Assembly (NCBI GenBank): GCA_037903475.1
Contig: JBAJFG010000140.1
Span: 62,001 to 126,000 of the forward strand
Source: Ancylostoma caninum
Taxonomy: Eukaryota; Nematoda; Chromadorea; Rhabditida; Ancylostomatidae
DNA: 64,000 nucleotides
Reading direction: 5' to 3'
Part shown: piece after piece, positions 1-11,940 of the stretch
Numbering within the stretch: the stretch's first letter is position 1
How the letters are laid out: each line of letters begins with the position of its first letter
Program-made: the position numbers and the translations under genes
Notes under the pieces: model-generated
What the model saw: the letters and a program-made list of their open reading frames with translations, nothing else
What the model was told of the DNA's origin: nothing
The model's database searches: none

Positions 1-246
1 TAGCTCTGTTGCTCTGAGAGCAAAGATGTATGGATTCTATGCCGTAAAGTAATAAGACATTGAGAATAGCTACTTGCTCGTTTGTATCTAGTTTCTAGAC
101 TTTGCTGAAGAGTATGCACCTCTATGTCGCCGCCACTGGTACGCAGGTACATATTTATATAGTACGATTCCCTGATTTGCATGCTTGCCTTATAATGAAA
201 TTGTTACGAAATAACATTTCAATCTCCTGTGCCTGGATACATCATA

Positions 247-345
247 CATCAGCGATTAACCAGGGCAAACGTGTTGGAATCCGGGTTACCGGTTGGTAAA
301 TTTGTGTGGTATCAACACACTTACCCCGGGTAATCCCAGTGATGC
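247..345. repeat. GATTACCC hairpin element, copy 1
   Basis: This is a short inverted-repeat element of about 100 bp. The left arm is a diverged GATTAACCAGGGCAAACGTG and the right arm contains TTACCCCGGGTAATCCCAGTGATGC, split here by TTACCC / GGGTAA symmetry. The loop holds a GGTTGGTAAATTTGTGTGG block that copy 2 also has. Similar arms occur at nine other places in this window. It has no coding capacity and is probably a MITE moved by another element's transposase, which is inference. Confidence 0.6.
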
Positions 346-379
346 AAGTTTTTCTTTTGCAATCTACACTATGTACATA

Positions 380-603
380 GGTGCGAGCGTCAATCGCACG
401 CCAGGCGCACGCATCCGCTCGCGGGTGGATTTATCATCAACATTCATCGATCAAGGCCATATGAATTCTCCGAATGAAAACACTATAACATTACAAACGC
501 ATACCTTCCATCTGCGTCTGAGCTGCGTCAGTGCTGCGACTTGGTCTAGATTTCGTCGTATAGACGCACGCGTGTCGGACGCACTCATTCAGCATAAATT
601 GCC
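380..603 (-). mobile_element. GCGACTG-family MITE remnant
   Basis: The right end, read on the minus strand, is GGCAATTTATGCTGAATG followed by a GACGCACGCGTGCGTC block. This closely matches the left end of the better preserved element at 53,347-53,595 (GGCAATTTATACTGGGTG plus GACGCGCGTGCGTC). The left boundary is uncertain. It contains many GCGYAC/GCGAC words typical of this family. It has no coding potential, and the open frames through it are by-products of its GC-rich sequence. Confidence 0.5.
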
Positions 604-2171
604 GTAGAGGTCTCCTATTCCATTGTTTCAATTTTTTACCCACCCGACTAAGGGATTTGATGTCTACATACGTATATGCCATCTTTCCTTTTTTACATCT
701 TCACTGCCATCGCCGCTATAAGGGATTTTGCTCCTTAGCTCCTATTCTTGCGCCGCTCCGTAGTTTCGATCCTTCAGTCGTTTGGCAAAAGGAAAACAGG
801 AAGCGACACATTTTCTGTTTTTGACAGAAGCTATTTCCACCTATACGTCTCTTTCTTAACACTGTAAACGTCAAATGTTGCCATTTTTGTGGGTAACCTT
901 CACCTATTCCTCCACAACAATAGAATCCCTCGTTCAAAAATGCTACAAGTTGAAATAGCATCCGAGTTAGATTTTGGCTCCGTGCCAATTTCTAAGTTCT
1001 CCCTCCGAGAAATGCCTGATCAACCCCAACAAAGTTAAGTCGGATACCACTGAACCCGTATTATCCAACGATCACCGGCTCCCAAACCAAATTCAAAAAT
1101 GATAGTGATCGATAAATTGATTTGCACCTTCGATTTTGGTTCAGTTTTGATTCGCAAGTCGAAGAAGATTAAGCATAGACAGTTTCTAGAATTAAAATAC
1201 GCGAATTTTCAGAAATTCAAACTTTTTTCACATTCACGCATTCGTAAAGTTGAGTAGGAATGCAGCGAGCATTTTTAATATATCTCCTCAACGTAACGTA
1301 TAATTTAGGCCCTCTTCTACGTCATAGGGAATCTCTATGTATGCAGGTGACTCTCTTCGTTTTTTATCCGATCTTTTTGAAATTCTTCGGTCGTTCTTCT
1401 CCTCTTCACCTACATATGTGAAGCCACTGATTCAAACGAAGCCCTCCGTTTGAGTCAAACAACGGAAAGGCAGATCCGCTTTGCAAAGGTGATTTTTCAA
1501 AAGTTTTTAAAGTCCACATACCGTGTTTCTCTGGCGCTAATATCTTGAGTAAAGACGATATTCACTTTGTGAGATTTACCTTTTTCCATGGTATTTGATT
1601 TTCGCCTGCATCAGTTTCTCAGCCATCTCATGGAATTTTTTCTAATACCTCTAAAAAAAGGACAGCTGTCCTCAGTTCCAGCCTAGCTTCAAAAAAATGC
1701 TTGGGAAGTTTTCGGGACGGGGTATCATTTATTTATTTCGTACGCCCGTGGGCGGACAACGACTTGTGATTGTTCTTCAAATGCATAAATAAATATAAGA
1801 AAGCTTTCAATGTATTGCTTTTTCAATTGTTTTCTGACGCTTTCATGCGTTGTCCCTGTATTCGCTAGCCTCTTCTTGGTACTATACCATGGATAGATAG
1901 TACTTACTTACTTACCCTTTTACTCTTTTACTTCAATTTTTCCATTCGGGAACCCTTGATTCTACCCACTCCTATAATCCATTATCTAGTTTAGGTGCTC
2001 TTTGCTCGCCAAGATGACTTGTCAGATGAACTTTCAACGCTTAATCTTCTGCCTATTCTCTTATGCAACAGCTGATCGCGTGAACAGCAGTACATACATC
2101 CAAACCCCTGGTTAAAGCAATCCAAACTCATTAATTTTCCTGGCTGTTTCCACACAAATGACGCTCTTTGG
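604..2171. other. No recognisable feature
   Basis: I see no gene, RNA gene or clear repeat here. Short open frames such as the minus frame near 716-988 are of chance length and unremarkable composition. A small ATTTATTT run lies near 1,728. Confidence 0.5.
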
Positions 2172-2596
2172 TTAAAGGCAGTGTGTCACCTCGTTTCGTG
2201 AGCTGAAAATACCAATAGACTGTAGACCTCCTCGTCACCCTAATCCCAAAGATGTACGTCAAAGCTCATAAAAATGACGAAAACCCCGTTTTCGGAGGGT
2301 CCGAAAGTGCAGTTCACGGACTACCTGGGCGGAGCGGTCCGTGGATGTGCTGGGTGCCCGCCACGTCTGCAGCGTTGGTCAACACGTCTAGACGTGTCCG
2401 ATCGATGAAATCAACGGCTTCACGCGTCCACTCGGCTCGACAAACTGTTACAAATCCTGTCCCGAAAAACGTTTAAAAGTAGGGTTTAAAGACCTTTTTG
2501 TAACATTCTATGTATACCGTTGGATTCATATTGTCGAGGAGATTCAGAAACTGGTAAAAACTCAGACACGAAAACAAGATGACACACTGCCTTTAA
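2172..2596. mobile_element. piggyBac-like MITE with TTAA flanks
   Basis: The sequence starts TTAA-AGGCAGTGTGTCA at 2,172 and ends TGACACACTGCCT-TTAA at 2,596. That is a perfect 13-bp terminal inverted repeat bounded on both sides by TTAA. TTAA target duplication is the hallmark of the piggyBac superfamily (established knowledge). The interior of about 390 bp has no transposase. The 74-codon frame at 2,252-2,476 has no recognisable domain. I therefore call it a non-autonomous, piggyBac-type element. An alternative is another superfamily whose end happens to include TTAA. Confidence 0.75.
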
Positions 2597-3903
2597 GCGT
2601 GTAACTGACTCTGAAAAGCTAGGTACCGTTCACGAGGTCACGCCCATAATGGTTGGAAACGGTATCTCGGGCGCAGCGAGTATGAATGAGCACTACAATA
2701 CTAAAAAGGGTGGAGCAAATTCAATTGGTTCCATTGATAACTTAGAAACCAACACGGAAAAAAGGAGAGCCTAAAAACACCAACTTTCTTTTTTCTCCCA
2801 GATTTAAACATTCAAGTTTCCAACGCATCCGACATCGAACATTCGAATACCGAATCTATCTAATACATTATTCTTTCCGTTCACTACTCAACACCAGTAG
2901 CGAACATGAATCAGTCAATACTTTTCAGTTATACCTGTCAGCACCTCATACATATAGTCGTGAAAATTTCTCTTTTTCTTAATTTCCTTCCATATTTTGT
3001 CAGTCAGCGTTTACCCAGGGAGCTGTTTCTCCGCAGAAGAATTCCCACTGTTTCGGCTCTTTCCACGTTGCTTTTTCTCCTGAAATGCTTCGTTTACCCC
3101 TGATCTGTGTATTCCGTGTTTGGCTACCACGTTAGTTTTATGCATTCTTTAGCTTCTATTGTCTCGCACTCGTCATAACGACGTCATTCATCTGAAGATG
3201 ATGTCAATTCACGCTTTATTTACTGCATACAAAACGAATACGTTCACTATACTTGGCATAAGTATGCACAAAGCGAGGGGACGTAGAAACATCAAATGAG
3301 AGCAGGAGTCAGGCAGCTCGTTAAGCTTCCTTGTACTGAAACTGTTACGTGGTTGAAGTGGAATTTTTTTGCTAGAAGTTAGTGAAACGCACAGCTTGTG
3401 TTCGTGTTCATGGTGTTCCGTATCTGTGACGGGTGAGCTGATGAGATTGCTGTACAGTTTCACGATCGTGGAGTGGATTTCACAGTCGCACCTTTCCGAA
3501 ATAGTTTGTAATGCAGTTTATTTTTGATTATTTCCTTGGTAATACTTTGCTCGAAAGTTAATTTTTAATAACTTTACTTCTGGACTTTGGATCCTTAAAC
3601 TGACAGAGCCTACAGGTTTTTTTCTCACCCACCCGCTTACATCCCTCCTCTACCTCCTTCTGCCGTTGCAATTCATCTGCGTACACCGTTGTCAAAAACG
3701 TAGACGGATTGCGCGTGCGGTTTCACATCGTCGCGGTCATAGAATCGCGGCGGGACCTACCCGACCTTTTTATTCCGAGCATGCTCTCTCCGCATCCATC
3801 GCTCAGGTCGCACCACGTTTCGGTAACAGCGTAATCGGCACTATCCCACGTGTTCTCCCCACAATCTAAAAATTCAAAAATTCCTCTGAAACTTCATCCA
3901 GGT
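2597..3903. other. No recognisable feature
   Basis: No convincing exon or repeat is seen. Around 3,700-3,760 there is a GC-richer patch with several GCG words similar to the GCG-rich MITE remnants elsewhere, but no ends can be drawn. Confidence 0.4.
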
Positions 3904-4345
3904 ACGTTATCCGAAATGCTGATCACGGATATGACACTCACTTTGTGTCGTTACCCCATTTGGGTAAGGTTATGATCGGGTTTGGATAAGTACGGTATCT
4001 CACAGAATCATCTGAGTTTTTGTCTAAGGGGGTTATTTGATATGCTAGTCACGGATATCATACTCGTTTAGTGCAGCAACTCTATTTGGGTAGCGTAACG
4101 GTAGGGTCAGGGTAACTACAGTCCATAGAAAGATCTCAATTTGCTTTCAACTTGCAAAATCAATGTGATATTCTAATCAGCATGTCAAGTAGCCCCCCCT
4201 AGACAAAAATCCAGGTGATTCCATGAGACTCCTTACCTACCCTAACCCCACCCTAACTCTACCCAGTTGGTGCTACGGCACGAAATGAGTATGATATTCA
4301 TGATCAGCATGTCAAATCACCCTCTGTACTGAATTTCAGACAAAT
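3904..4345. repeat. Foldback of 126-bp tandem units
   Basis: A unit with the landmarks TGCTGATCACGGATAT, TATTTGGGTA, GGGTTAGGGTAAGTA-like, AATCAYCTG and TTTTTGTCTAAGGGGG occurs twice in direct order. The landmark TGCTGATCA lies near 3,916 and its partner near 4,042, a spacing of about 126 bp. The unit then occurs twice in inverted order (ATCAGCAT near 4,176 and 4,303, spacing about 127 bp). The two halves meet near 4,135, so the whole region could fold into one long stem. It may be a MITE whose arms are themselves tandem repeats. The CCCTAACCCC-like words are part of the unit and are not nematode telomere repeats (TTAGGC). Confidence 0.75.
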
Positions 4346-6638
4346 TTTTCATTTTTAGATTTTGGGGCAGAACAAGTGGAATATTACCGCGTAATCGTCT
4401 TTTTGAGAGGGACTGTGTTTATTGCAAAGCAGCTTTTTTTGATGTTGTTTTTTTTACTTCTGTACATCTATCACTTTTTCGCATGTTCATTCTCCAACAC
4501 CTTTTACTACGTAGTGTTTTCAATAGCCGTATCAAATTTCTGTCTTATTATCAGTTCATGGAGCAGTCAAAGAGGAAGTGGAGAAGCGCTCACATACATA
4601 TCCTACCTGAAAGGACTATCAGCACATTTCCTGTGGAAAATTCCATAAAATCTCGGTCAAAAAAATCCATCTTTCCATGCTGCTATAGCAAACTCAGGAT
4701 GGATGTGTATGCACGGAAGCGGGCACCACTTCTCGCATAGAATCCAGCATCCAGAATCATAGAATAATTCCTGGCCCAATTTTCATTTCATTTCACATGC
4801 AACTGTCACTGCAATCTCATTTCGAAATAGAAATAGACATTTCCCTGGATACCTCATGAAAAAGGCGCAGTTGGAGTGTTGGATGAGGAAAATCGAATGT
4901 TTGCTTTTGGAAACTCTACTTTTGCTGATTTGGAGTTCTCTGGACAGATTAGTAAGATGCTATGAACTTCTAAGTGTGCTCCGAGGTCTACACGAACATC
5001 TGCCCAATGTTGAATTGTCTGAGACTTTGGGAAATCTAGGAAAATGGCAGACATTTTGAAAATGCAAAACAGGGTGACTTTTTAATCCCCTGCCCGAGTA
5101 AGTACTTCATTTCCCCCAGCAATTTGTATGTGACGGAAGACCTCATCCCAAAATGTCATGCTTCGTTAGAGTTGCGCTGTTTTATAAAAACCTCATCGAC
5201 TTTCAAACGAACACAGCTCATCAAGGTCCCGGCAGCAAGAGCAATTTAAGGGCGCTTCGTCGACTTCTTTTCGCCTTTCCAGGACCATTTTTGGGTTATT
5301 CCGTTCATCTTCCATTTCCTGCTCTGATTGGATGACGTTTGGGCCAATCAGCAGAGAGCAGCCTCTGATCTTTGCCAGGCGAACTGTTGGAAGGGATACT
5401 ATGTGTATAACTTCAAACTTTCTAGTCCATATTGACACTTTCTACCCTTTCTACACTGACCTTAATCCCATCACTTTCATTTTTCTATTAATTGTCCTCC
5501 ACTTCTTCGGGGGAATTCTTTTCTACTCTTTTTTAAACCCAATTCCAATTTGGGATGGGCTGGCCAGGTCCATTTGGATGAATGTTTCCTTCTTCCAAAG
5601 TATACTCCTATGCGGATCGAAGAACATCACTTATGTATGTTGTTATTAATAGATATATATAATATTTATTTGCTCTGTCGACTTTCTCCGCCCATTTTCT
5701 CTTAGTGTGCTTTCTATTGCGTTTCAGTTTCTGCTGCTCTTATTGCTGTTGAGCAAAGATAAGCAGAGAGGTGTTCAAATATGTAGCTTGAGTACGGTAG
5801 GCGTTACTTATTTATTTATTCAGAGTCAGGTGATAACGGAAAGCTCCTGTGACCAGGCCTAAATCCACACTTCATCTATGTCCAAGACATAATAGCCAGC
5901 GTGCTTCTCCTCAGCCAGACGCAAAAACTCGCCAGTTCCTTGCTTCCAAATATTCATCCCCCATCAGAGTTGGAGTCTGCAACATCTAAATTACCTTGTT
6001 GAAAGTCGCCCTTTGCGCCGTCAAAACGTCCGCATTTTAGAAAATCTTTCTGGAGTCGACGCGCAGAATAATCCACATTTTCAAGACATGATGAGCGTGT
6101 ATTTATTTGTACTGTGAGCCTTTTCCAACCATAGCGTTTTGAAGACGATCCATTCTTTTAGCGGATCACATAAATTGAAAGTTTTTTTTCTGAATGCGAT
6201 CTTATCCCTTCAATTCCTTCTTTTCATGGAAATTTTCATGTTTCCAAATAGAAAACATCACCAGCTATCTGCTAATTCTAGTATTCAGTGCAGAATTACT
6301 TTACTTCTCCGTCTCGCGTGCGCGAATGGCTTTTTAACTTTCCGTAGAACAATATAACCGACATCATGTCCCCAGTTTATTGGTGTGTCCTACGAAAGTT
6401 CAATATTCGTCCTTGCAGATCTTGCCCTACTCGCATAGATAGTGTTGCCTTTCATTCGTTTGATTATTTTCTACAACAAAAGCTGTAATTCTGACGGCAA
6501 GTGCTTATGAAATCTAGTGCGCAGTGCTCCATTCCCTGGCGTTTCCCACGTTATACAGAGAGTAGGACCAGAATTCTGCCGATGGGTCCCAATTACTTGA
6601 GACTATCGTCGCCACACACATGGTACTGAAAATTCAAC
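4346..6638. other. Mostly featureless; one convergent CCAAT pair
   Basis: No gene can be supported. At 5,325-5,350 a TGATTGG and a CCAATCA face each other about 12 bases apart, a possible paired CCAAT-box. Open frames on both strands at 4,854-5,059 overlap each other and have no recognisable domain. A small AT run lies at 5,650-5,670. Confidence 0.4.
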
Positions 6639-6735
6639 GTAGGACTCTGTTCGTCTACGCATCCACACTTTTCATTGATATCATCGCTCTCACGATCGTC
6701 ATCATCATTCGTATTTTGACTTGTCTAAACAGATG
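6639..6735. repeat. Dispersed repeat shared with 58,851-58,961
   Basis: The block GACTCTGTTCGTCTACGC followed by ATCCACACTTTTCATTGATATC is clearly related to CACTCTGATCGTCTGCGC followed by ATCCACACATTTCATTGATTC at 58.85 kb. Weaker similarity (GTCGTC..CATC, CTGTCTA/TTGTCTA, ACAGGTG/ACAGATGG) continues downstream. It is probably a piece of an interspersed element, with ends undefined. Confidence 0.55.
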
Positions 6736-6898
6736 GTGAGGTCCTTGATCTCCGAAATTTCCTTTAGATAAGCTCGCATTTCCAACGTGATGCTGAAATT
6801 GTATCCCTTTCGCGTTGAGGTTTCTTCATGGTTCCGCCTTCCGGAAGAGGCTATGGTGCTGTTAATAAGAAAAATAATGGAAAGCAAACAAAGAACCT

Positions 6899-7354
6899 AT
6901 GGTTGAAATACTCCCTAGCAATCTCAAGCTCATGCTAGTGCGTAATCGCCTTTATGATCGCCTCTGCCCCACCCATGACTGCAAAATTTGCCCAGGTGGC
7001 AGTGAGGGAGATTGCATGATTTCACGTGCAATATACCTGATCTCCTGCAATGAGTGTGGTTACGAATACATAGGGGAAACGGCCAGGCCTCTATGCGTGC
7101 GCATCAAGCAACACTTGGATGCAAAAACCAGATCGCGTCCTTCTTCTGCTCTGGGTAGTCATCGCGTAGAACATCACCACGCAGCAGATTTTGATGTATC
7201 GGTCAAGATCCTAGCGCAAGAGACCCAGGTAGCAGCTCGCAAAACTTTAGAGGCGTTTTGGATCCACGCTCGAAATCCAAAAATGAATCGGAACGACGAG
7301 TGCTTTCAAATCAATTTCAAATCGCTCTCACCTTACTTCAGCCTATTGTTTTGA
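6899..7354 (+). pseudogene. Penelope-like element GIY-YIG endonuclease fragment
   Basis: This 151-codon frame is the C-terminal part of a Penelope-like retroelement (PLE) polyprotein. Residues 23-39 carry a Cys-rich knuckle (CPTHDCKICPGG..C). Next comes a GIY-YIG nuclease: IYLISC at 45-50 for the GIY strand, GYEYIGET at 54-61 for the YIG strand, Arg68 in LCVRIKQH, and a C-terminal helix KTLEAFWI with Glu118 at the metal-binding position, then Asn130. In PLEs this domain follows the reverse transcriptase and nicks target DNA. Here an in-frame stop lies 8 codons upstream of the first Met, at about 6,875, and no RT is recognisable in the preceding kilobase, so the copy is 5'-truncated and dead. 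The nuclease residues themselves look intact. A few frame-extending residues at the end (FKSLSPYFSLLF) look non-family. Confidence 0.85.
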
Positions 7355-7547
7355 CTTACCCTAGGTACTTAACCGCCCTAGGTAAACACCCCGTAGTCGC
7401 ACCCAATGCCCCCACCTTGTGGATCGCCGATAAGGTACGGTTTTTTCGTTATCTCGTGGTCCTGTGACCAAAAATTAGGCTTAGAATGTTTCTTCGTAGG
7501 TTTGCGGAGGCGTTTGGCCGAGTAGATTGCAATCAAATTCGCCCTTT

Positions 7548-7586
7548 CAGGCTCTGAAGAAGGCGAACTCGCCGAAAAGTCAGCCT
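7548..7586 (+). ncRNA. Hammerhead-like core downstream of the PLE fragment
   Basis: The sequence has CTGAAGA at 7,554-7,560, fitting CUGANGA. A small stem-loop follows (GGCG-AACT-CGCC, 7,562-7,573), then GAAA at 7,574-7,577, in the order of a hammerhead ribozyme core. An outer AGGCT/AGCCT pair encloses it. PLEs are known to carry hammerhead motifs in their terminal repeats (established knowledge). I could not place a clear cleavage site (NUH) and stem III, so activity is doubtful. Confidence 0.35.
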
Positions 7587-7834
7587 AATAAAGTTACTAA
7601 CAATCTCATGTTCGGCTGCGATAGAGCAATCCACAAACAAAGAACCATTCTGTTTAACATCACAAATATCCAAGTGCACACTTCCGTTTTTTTTTGCAAT
7701 ATGTTATGTGAAATCTCACCGTGTTTGAGATTTCATGATTTTTCCATTATTGGTTTTTTTCGCATAGATTAACGAGTTTTAACTGTCATTTCACTTCTAG
7801 AGTAGTGCCTTTTTTGTTGTTCTGAAATCTTTTG

Positions 7835-7895
7835 ATGTAATGTTTTCATGGCACACCTTATGGTGTATTCAAATAAATAAATAAATAAAATAAAT
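7835..7895 (+). repeat. Retroelement-like 3' tail with (TAAA)n
   Basis: A small hairpin CACACCTTATGGTGTA is followed by TTCAAATAAATAAATAAATA. The same arrangement (TTTGATGT, CACACCTTTGCGGTGTA, TCAAGTAAATAAATAAATAA) recurs at 20,020-20,075. A shared hairpin just before a short tandem tail is typical of 3' ends of non-LTR retroelements. This copy ends about 540 bp after the PLE endonuclease frame, but a direct link is not shown. Confidence 0.5.
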
Positions 7896-9980
7896 ATGCT
7901 TTGCTCTTTTTTGTGCATCTTGCGTAAGCCTCGGAAATTGTGAAAAACGTGATCTTACTTTCTTTCTGGAAGAAAGTCTGCTTTAAGTTCAAAAAAAAGG
8001 AAAGAAAGTTCTAAGCTCGAGCTGTGGAATCTGCGATTGATCCAGTCCTGATAAGCCTGGAGGTGCATGTTTTCCCTGCAAAAGCCTAGGAATGCCAGTT
8101 ATTTTTGGAGGCCTTGTTCATCTATAATGTGGATAATTCTTTCCTAACAGCTTTCCCTGAGGCAACCTATGGCTCGAATATCTGCCTCACTGTGAAATGT
8201 TTACTGCGTTCGTGAAGAACGAACGGGGCGAATAGTCGTCTCGTGGTGAAATCGGATCCGTCTGCTTCACTCCTCTGTAAATTAGAATAGTGATCTTGTT
8301 GTGCCTATCGCCACATACATACTTTATATCCGCTGCCATTCATTTTGCTACCCACATCATTCAAAATCTTTTATGCTTTTTTTTTGTCTTAGAAAATCCT
8401 ATGTAGCTGTGGCAATAGTGTGTCATTTTCACCCAGGATTTATAATATACTATTTACATGCCGCGTTGGTCGATCTTCACGGGTGGTCCTGCACAAGCCG
8501 GCCGCCCTAAAGCCAGGATCAGGTCTGAGTCAGGAACCCGCCTGTTCACTCTAAAATTATCCAGGACTTGTCCGCGCTCCTAAGAATAGCCACATACGTC
8601 AGATAGAATTGATAGTTATTCGCATTTCCTCCGCAGACGAACTAATCACGTGCCCTTGGAGCAGAAATCGTAAGAGCAGCAACAGCCGGTCGCCTGTTGA
8701 TGTCAAGTGGGAGCTAGACATCCCGATCATCTGTAATGCATGCTGATTCTTCAATCCATAGAAAAGGAACATGCATCTCCACTTCCTATGTCTATCTTTA
8801 CTTCTTTTTGGGTCCATGATGCTTGTCCTTACCGAACTTTTGATTTTTGACGTTAAAAATTGTGCGCTTTACACATTGTATTCCCTTTTCTATAAGAAAA
8901 TGTTGCTTTCAGGCCCTGCCTACGCGCCTCCTGTCAATCTTCTGTGATACTTCTGTCATTTTCATGCTTAAAAACGACTATTTCATGCTGTTGATTACCG
9001 ATGAAGTGTTTCAGAATAATTTTTGGCAAGGAAGTAAATCGTGACAACTGTCACTGGCGGCCGCCCTTCCCCGCGCGCCCCACTCCCTAGGCAGTTCTAG
9101 AAACTCAACAAAATTTATTACATTTCCGAATGATGTTTCTCACTCACCAAAAAAGGAGCAATTAGCATAAGCTTCCACTGGAAGTACCTGATTCCAGACT
9201 GTGGGCCTTCTCACTTTTTCCTTCCTTATTTTCACCCCAAGTGTTTTCGCTATGAGTACCTTAGCTTGTCTTTGGCGTAGTAAACAAATAAATAAGAAAA
9301 AAACTTCAACGTGCAAGAGTCAGATCAAAAATGAAGAGCACTATAGTCTATGTGGGCTCAGAAACACCTCTCTCCTCACTTGACGTTCAGTTGATCCGGA
9401 CAATCTCAAAAAATCTTACCCTCCCCCTCGCCCAGCCTATCAATGATCAGCAGGAACAGAATTATAGAGCTTCGATCCGTTCATATTTCGGGGCTTTCTG
9501 CATTTTTTAAACATTTACATCAGTACGTCCATTTTATTATTAATTACTATCATCATTAGTATGCAGTATTAGTATCCATTTTTTTGTTTTTTTTTTGTCA
9601 TATGGTCTACCTGTGATTTCCTGACTTCTTCTCTAAACGCTACAGATGGTCTCCCCTTCTGAGAAGACCTAACAAGACATGTTTTCCGCGTGTGTACGCA
9701 CTGCGGCTAACGTGTCATGCGACGCACTTTTTTGTATGTAATTGCACCATTCTCAATTAGAAGCTCTTCATAGATGGTCGAGAAATAGAAATAGACTCAG
9801 CTGCTTCAACACACGTTCGCTAATTCTGAGCAAGCACTTCGATTACTGGGAAAGTTGTGTGATTTTCTAGAATTTTGTCGGGGAATTTGTGATTTCTCGG
9901 ATTATTGCATCGCTTTTTCTGAATTGACAAATACATTGCAAGTTCTTGTAAGAAACGCGTGTATAGTCTGTTAACCCAAG
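7896..9980. other. No recognisable feature
   Basis: No exon with both splice sites and no repeat with definable ends was seen. Short AAATAAATAAG runs occur near 9,285. The frames listed by any ORF finder here are short and overlapping. Confidence 0.4.
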
Positions 9981-10203
9981 GAGTGCCTGGAAGTGGACTT
10001 TGTCTGCAATTGCGACCACAGCGGTATCGGCCGTTCGATCTGCTTTTTCTATCTATTTTTACCTTCTTCTTCACGTTTTGATATGCATGCAGTATGATTC
10101 CTTCCATTTTGATGTTTCGCTACCGTCTCCGATCGAATCCTGCGATCGGCCGGCCGGTACCACTACGGTCGCCATTGCGGACAAAGTCCACGCGTAGGCA
10201 CTC
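9981..10203. mobile_element. MITE with diverged 50-bp inverted repeats
   Basis: The left end reads GAGTGCCTGGAAGTGGAC, then TTTGTCTGCAATTGCGACC. The right end, reverse-complemented, reads GAGTGCCTACGCGTGGAC, then TTTGTCCGCAATGGCGACC. Similarity continues to a GGCCG block, with roughly four in five positions matching. The interior of about 120 bp has no coding capacity. No target duplication could be recognised, so the superfamily is unassigned. The minus-strand open frame over this region is a by-product. Confidence 0.7.
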
Positions 10204-10639
10204 TCCGAGCCAGCAGACATTACAACCACGTAAATATGTAATGGTTCAGAGATGAATCAGTATTTCTCATGTTTCTTCTCCCTAAAATTCACAAGTTATA
10301 CTTTTTTTGGTAAATTACTGTTATTTTCTCAATTTCGAGTTTATGGTTTTATAATTTATTTGTACATCTTCAGCTCTCCTACTGGTCTATGTGCTTATAG
10401 TCGTTCGACAGCGCTTTTCTCGTTCTACAAGATGTTTGTCGTCCACACCTGGATAATCTAAGTTTTTCTTTATTTCAGGCACTGGAATGGTGAAATCTTT
10501 CTACAATTCAATGCTAAACAATACTAATCATACATTTGGCCGAACTCCACCAAGTCCTGCTGGGGAACAATTACTGTATGCTGCACCCCAATGCATATTT
10601 GGCACCTACATTCAGTTTAGTTCCTTTGCTTGTACCGCC

Positions 10640-10860
10640 TCATAACCGCGGGTGAAGTGTTGCGATGCGGTTTTTTTGCTGTCCAAACCCTTTTTGACAC
10701 GTTCTGACACGTTTTGCTTCAGAAGTGTTTAGAGGACTCGTTGAAACCTGTTAGGAGTTTTGTCGTGCGTGTCATGTCATGCCAGAACAAGTGCGCTCGC
10801 GTTGCGCAACCGTATCGCGACGCTGTTGCGTGGCGGTTGCGTCGCGGCTCTTAGACAATA
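10640..10860. repeat. GCG-rich MITE remnant
   Basis: This patch is unusually rich in GCGATGCGG, GTTGCGTCGCGG and CGCAACCG words, unlike its AT-rich neighbours. The words resemble those at 17.78-18.27 kb (GCGATGCGGTTGCG, GTTGCGACGCGG). The ends are not definable and there is no gene. It is probably an old copy of the same element family. Confidence 0.4.
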
Positions 10861-11940
10861 AATAGCTATCGTGCAGGATGGTGCTCAGGTCCGTGATAAG
10901 CGTAGTGGATTGTCCCAGGAGACATATTTTCATCTAAATTGGAGCTGAACTGAGAAAAATCGATGGAATCGATAATGGCTAATAGCCAAGGCCCTCCACT
11001 GTGTTTGGATGGTGTCACACGTTTCCGGGCTCCTTACTTTGAAAAAGTTCCGGGGTATTTATTTTTAGTGCTTGTAAATCGAATTTAATAGCATTTTACC
11101 TTGTATGGAGCCTGGAAATAATAAGTTCCGCCCATCTTTCCCTCAAGTGTGTGTCCCTCCCGCATTTTCATTCCTAACCTCACACTCACACGTGTCACTG
11201 TTGAAATATGTCACTGAGGTAGCCGGGGGTTATTTTTGGTAACAACACCGACAGCCGCTCATCCGCCTTCATCCGATTTCTTGTCGTCAGTTGTCCAGCT
11301 GCTACATGCACGTCAAACACCCGACGGGCCACACAGTGGTGTTTGTTCAAAAGTACGGTATTACACACCTCCTAACTGCTAGGCTGCTAGTATAACTCTG
11401 AAGCAGCTGTCGTTGCGTGAAAACTCGTCTTCAGGTCTAGGTATCACGACAGCGGTGCTTCCACAGCATTATTGAGTTGAATATTTCCGATGTTTATTCA
11501 ATTTTTCCTCATATTTTTCCCTTGATAACCTATTTAATTCGAGATAGGACCCATAAGGATCGGGGACGAGCTCTAGTATATGCCACTTTCTCTTTACTTG
11601 TCCATACTTGTGTACCGTTTGTCGCTTAGTGTCGCTTAGATCCGCCAGCTTTTTTTCTGGATAAATTACGGAACTTTGTATGAACGCAGGACAAAGTCGT
11701 GTTTTGCTACTTCCATGGAATCCTGAATTCCCACAGTGTGTCCGAGCTATGCATGCTACGAGATCACAATTTGTTTCCATATTTGTTTACTTATTTATTT
11801 ACTTGTCGAAGTATGATATTGTCTCGTCCTTTTTAGTTAACGACTTAACGAAATAACGAACAAAACCCTCACTTTTGTAGGTCTACTCAGTGATTGTCGT
11901 AGCAAATTTGCTGAGTAAATCCTTTGATCTATAGACTTTA
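10861..11940. other. No recognisable feature
   Basis: No repeat or gene could be supported. A 103-codon minus frame at 11,469-11,780 ends in a charged stretch (SREKYEEKLNKHRK) but has no domain, splice sites or neighbours that support it. Confidence 0.4.

Noticed and set aside
4240..4262. Telomere-like CCCTAACCCC words
   Set aside because: Only a few copies, part of the 126-bp foldback unit; nematode telomeres are TTAGGC repeats.
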